Below, piece by piece: positions 19,474 to 20,115 of a stretch of 20,115 nucleotides of DNA. Every line of letters begins with the position of its first letter. Position 1 is the first letter of the stretch. The stretch comes from Botryllus schlosseri (lineage: Eukaryota > Chordata > Ascidiacea > Stolidobranchia > Styelidae), in assembly GCA_000444245.1 (NCBI GenBank), contig ATSW01043473.1:1-20115 (forward strand). Direction: 5' to 3'. The translations under genes were made by a program, and so were the position numbers. A model generated the notes under the pieces. That model had not been told where the DNA came from and ran no database searches. It worked only from the letters and a program-made list of their open reading frames with translations.

Positions 19474-20031
19474 GTTTATGCCAACACAAAGAATATAATG
19501 CCGGTTATCCATCTCATAAATGATATTTTTTCGACCATACCTATTTCATTCAACTTGGTGACAATGTTGTAGGATGATCATGACTTTCGAAATGTGCTAC
19601 GTCCAGTAACCTTCTTAGCTTTGTTGTATACGTTTCGTATGCTACGATGCCGCGAATCAAGGTTTCGAGGCTTCAACAGTGAAAATCAATATCGAAACTA
19701 TATTAATCGTTGATAAATTAACTTTCAGTGGCGTGAAGCGTAAAATTTCAGTACTCGAAAAATCGTCTTTTACTACTCGACTCGAATCAATAATATCAAT
19801 ACTCGATTCAGATTCGAGTACTCGAATCATAGCCCTGCTGACTACACGATACCTGGTCACCACAAAATGAATGAATCGAAAACGAACGATCGTGCAAACT
19901 GCGCGGTCTAACGAGTCCGCTAGTATATGTCGTCACCGGCGACTTTGAACTTCAAGTCAAATCAAACACGTTTCGAAGCCTAATGTTACCTGACGAAGTT
20001 CTGAATCAGTTTGAAATTTGATCAATGGAGA

Positions 20032-20079
20032 AGCGGACCGGTAGAAAAGTCGTCGCGGACCGGCGGCTGAGAACCACTG
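20032..20079. mobile_element. Right terminus of a further hAT element
   Basis: The sequence ends GGCGGCTGAGAACCACTG, that is CAGTGGTTCTCAGCCGCC read in reverse, a standard hAT terminus that resembles the one at 10920 (CAGAAATTCTCAGCCCGC). GCGGACCGG occurs twice just inside (20033-20041 and 20055-20063). The next eight bases, GTATAATA (20080-20087), should be the target duplication. I found no partner left end in the window, so the left border is unknown and the element may be truncated. Confidence 0.6.
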
Positions 20080-20115
20080 GTATAATACACAGCTGCAACA
20101 CCAATGGGTTGCGGC
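20080..20115 (+). repeat. tRNA-like SINE copy, cut by a hAT and by the window edge
   Basis: GTATAATACACAGCTGCAAC followed by ACCAATGGGTTGCGG matches the minus-strand SINE at 13755-13830 (GTATAATCCACAGCTGCCAC followed by ACCAATGGGTTGTGG), with four mismatches over 36 bases. The A-box half is missing because the hAT terminus abuts exactly at 20079, and the B box would lie just past the window end. Confidence 0.65.

Larger units (their letters stand above)
17828..19837. mobile_element. Outer hAT-like element of a three-level nest (CGAGT arrays)
   Basis: The ends TAGGGCTGGGCAAAATCGAG and, reversed from the right, CAGGGCTATGATTCGAGTAC match in their outer part and share GAATC/GAGTA arrays. The flanking octamers CTGACAAG (17820-17827) and CTGACTAC (19838-19845) agree at 6 of 8 positions. 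Here the CGAGT-type arrays are inverted between the two ends, unlike the other array-bearing elements in the window. Removing the inner hAT leaves about 0.5 kb, so the original element was a MITE without coding capacity. Confidence 0.75.

Overview
The window looks like AT-rich nuclear DNA from an animal, most likely an invertebrate. The evidence is spliced coding exons with GT..AG borders, a Golgi-type fucosyltransferase gene, and a dense load of hAT-family DNA transposons and their short non-autonomous derivatives. There are no operons and no bacterial-style gene packing. I cannot name the species from the sequence.

One gene is securely recognised. It is an alpha-1,3-fucosyltransferase (GT10 family) on the + strand, seen as three exons (3514-3630, 5082-5591, 11470-11734). 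All three junctions are in the same codon phase, and joining the exons gives the conserved GT10 order: acceptor-side W.W..EAPP, then YRRDSD, then the FENS...DYVTEK...VPVV nucleotide-sugar block, then YFRW and a terminal CxxC. The N-terminal anchor and stem are not securely found. One in-frame TAA (5335-5337) interrupts the middle exon just before the conserved block, so the copy is a pseudogene, a null allele or carries a base error. A polyadenylation signal lies at 12108.

Most of the rest is transposon. From left to right: a repeat with inverted ends (1-435); a hAT-like element with GATTAC arrays (535-2472); a TIR element in the first visible intron (4033-4897); a hAT element with GACTCC arrays (5786-7889) carrying another hAT (6722-7594); a decayed autonomous hAT (8262-10920) with transposase remnants on the minus strand, split by a hAT with GTAGAA arrays (8507-9806); a CAAGGYTG-type element (12388-12857); a tRNA-like SINE (13755-13830, minus strand); a hAT (14745-15872) beside a large foldback element (15887-16480); a 194-bp hAT MITE (17497-17690); and a three-level nest of hAT elements (17828-19837 containing 17972-19473 containing 18555-19066). 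The window ends in the terminus of another hAT that has cut into a second copy of the tRNA-like SINE.

I see no genes acting together as a system. The biological content is one fucosyltransferase gene whose introns, especially the 5.9-kb second one, have been filled by successive hAT insertions. The most distinctive pattern is that several unrelated hAT families carry subterminal hexamer or pentamer arrays, in the same orientation at both ends in most cases.
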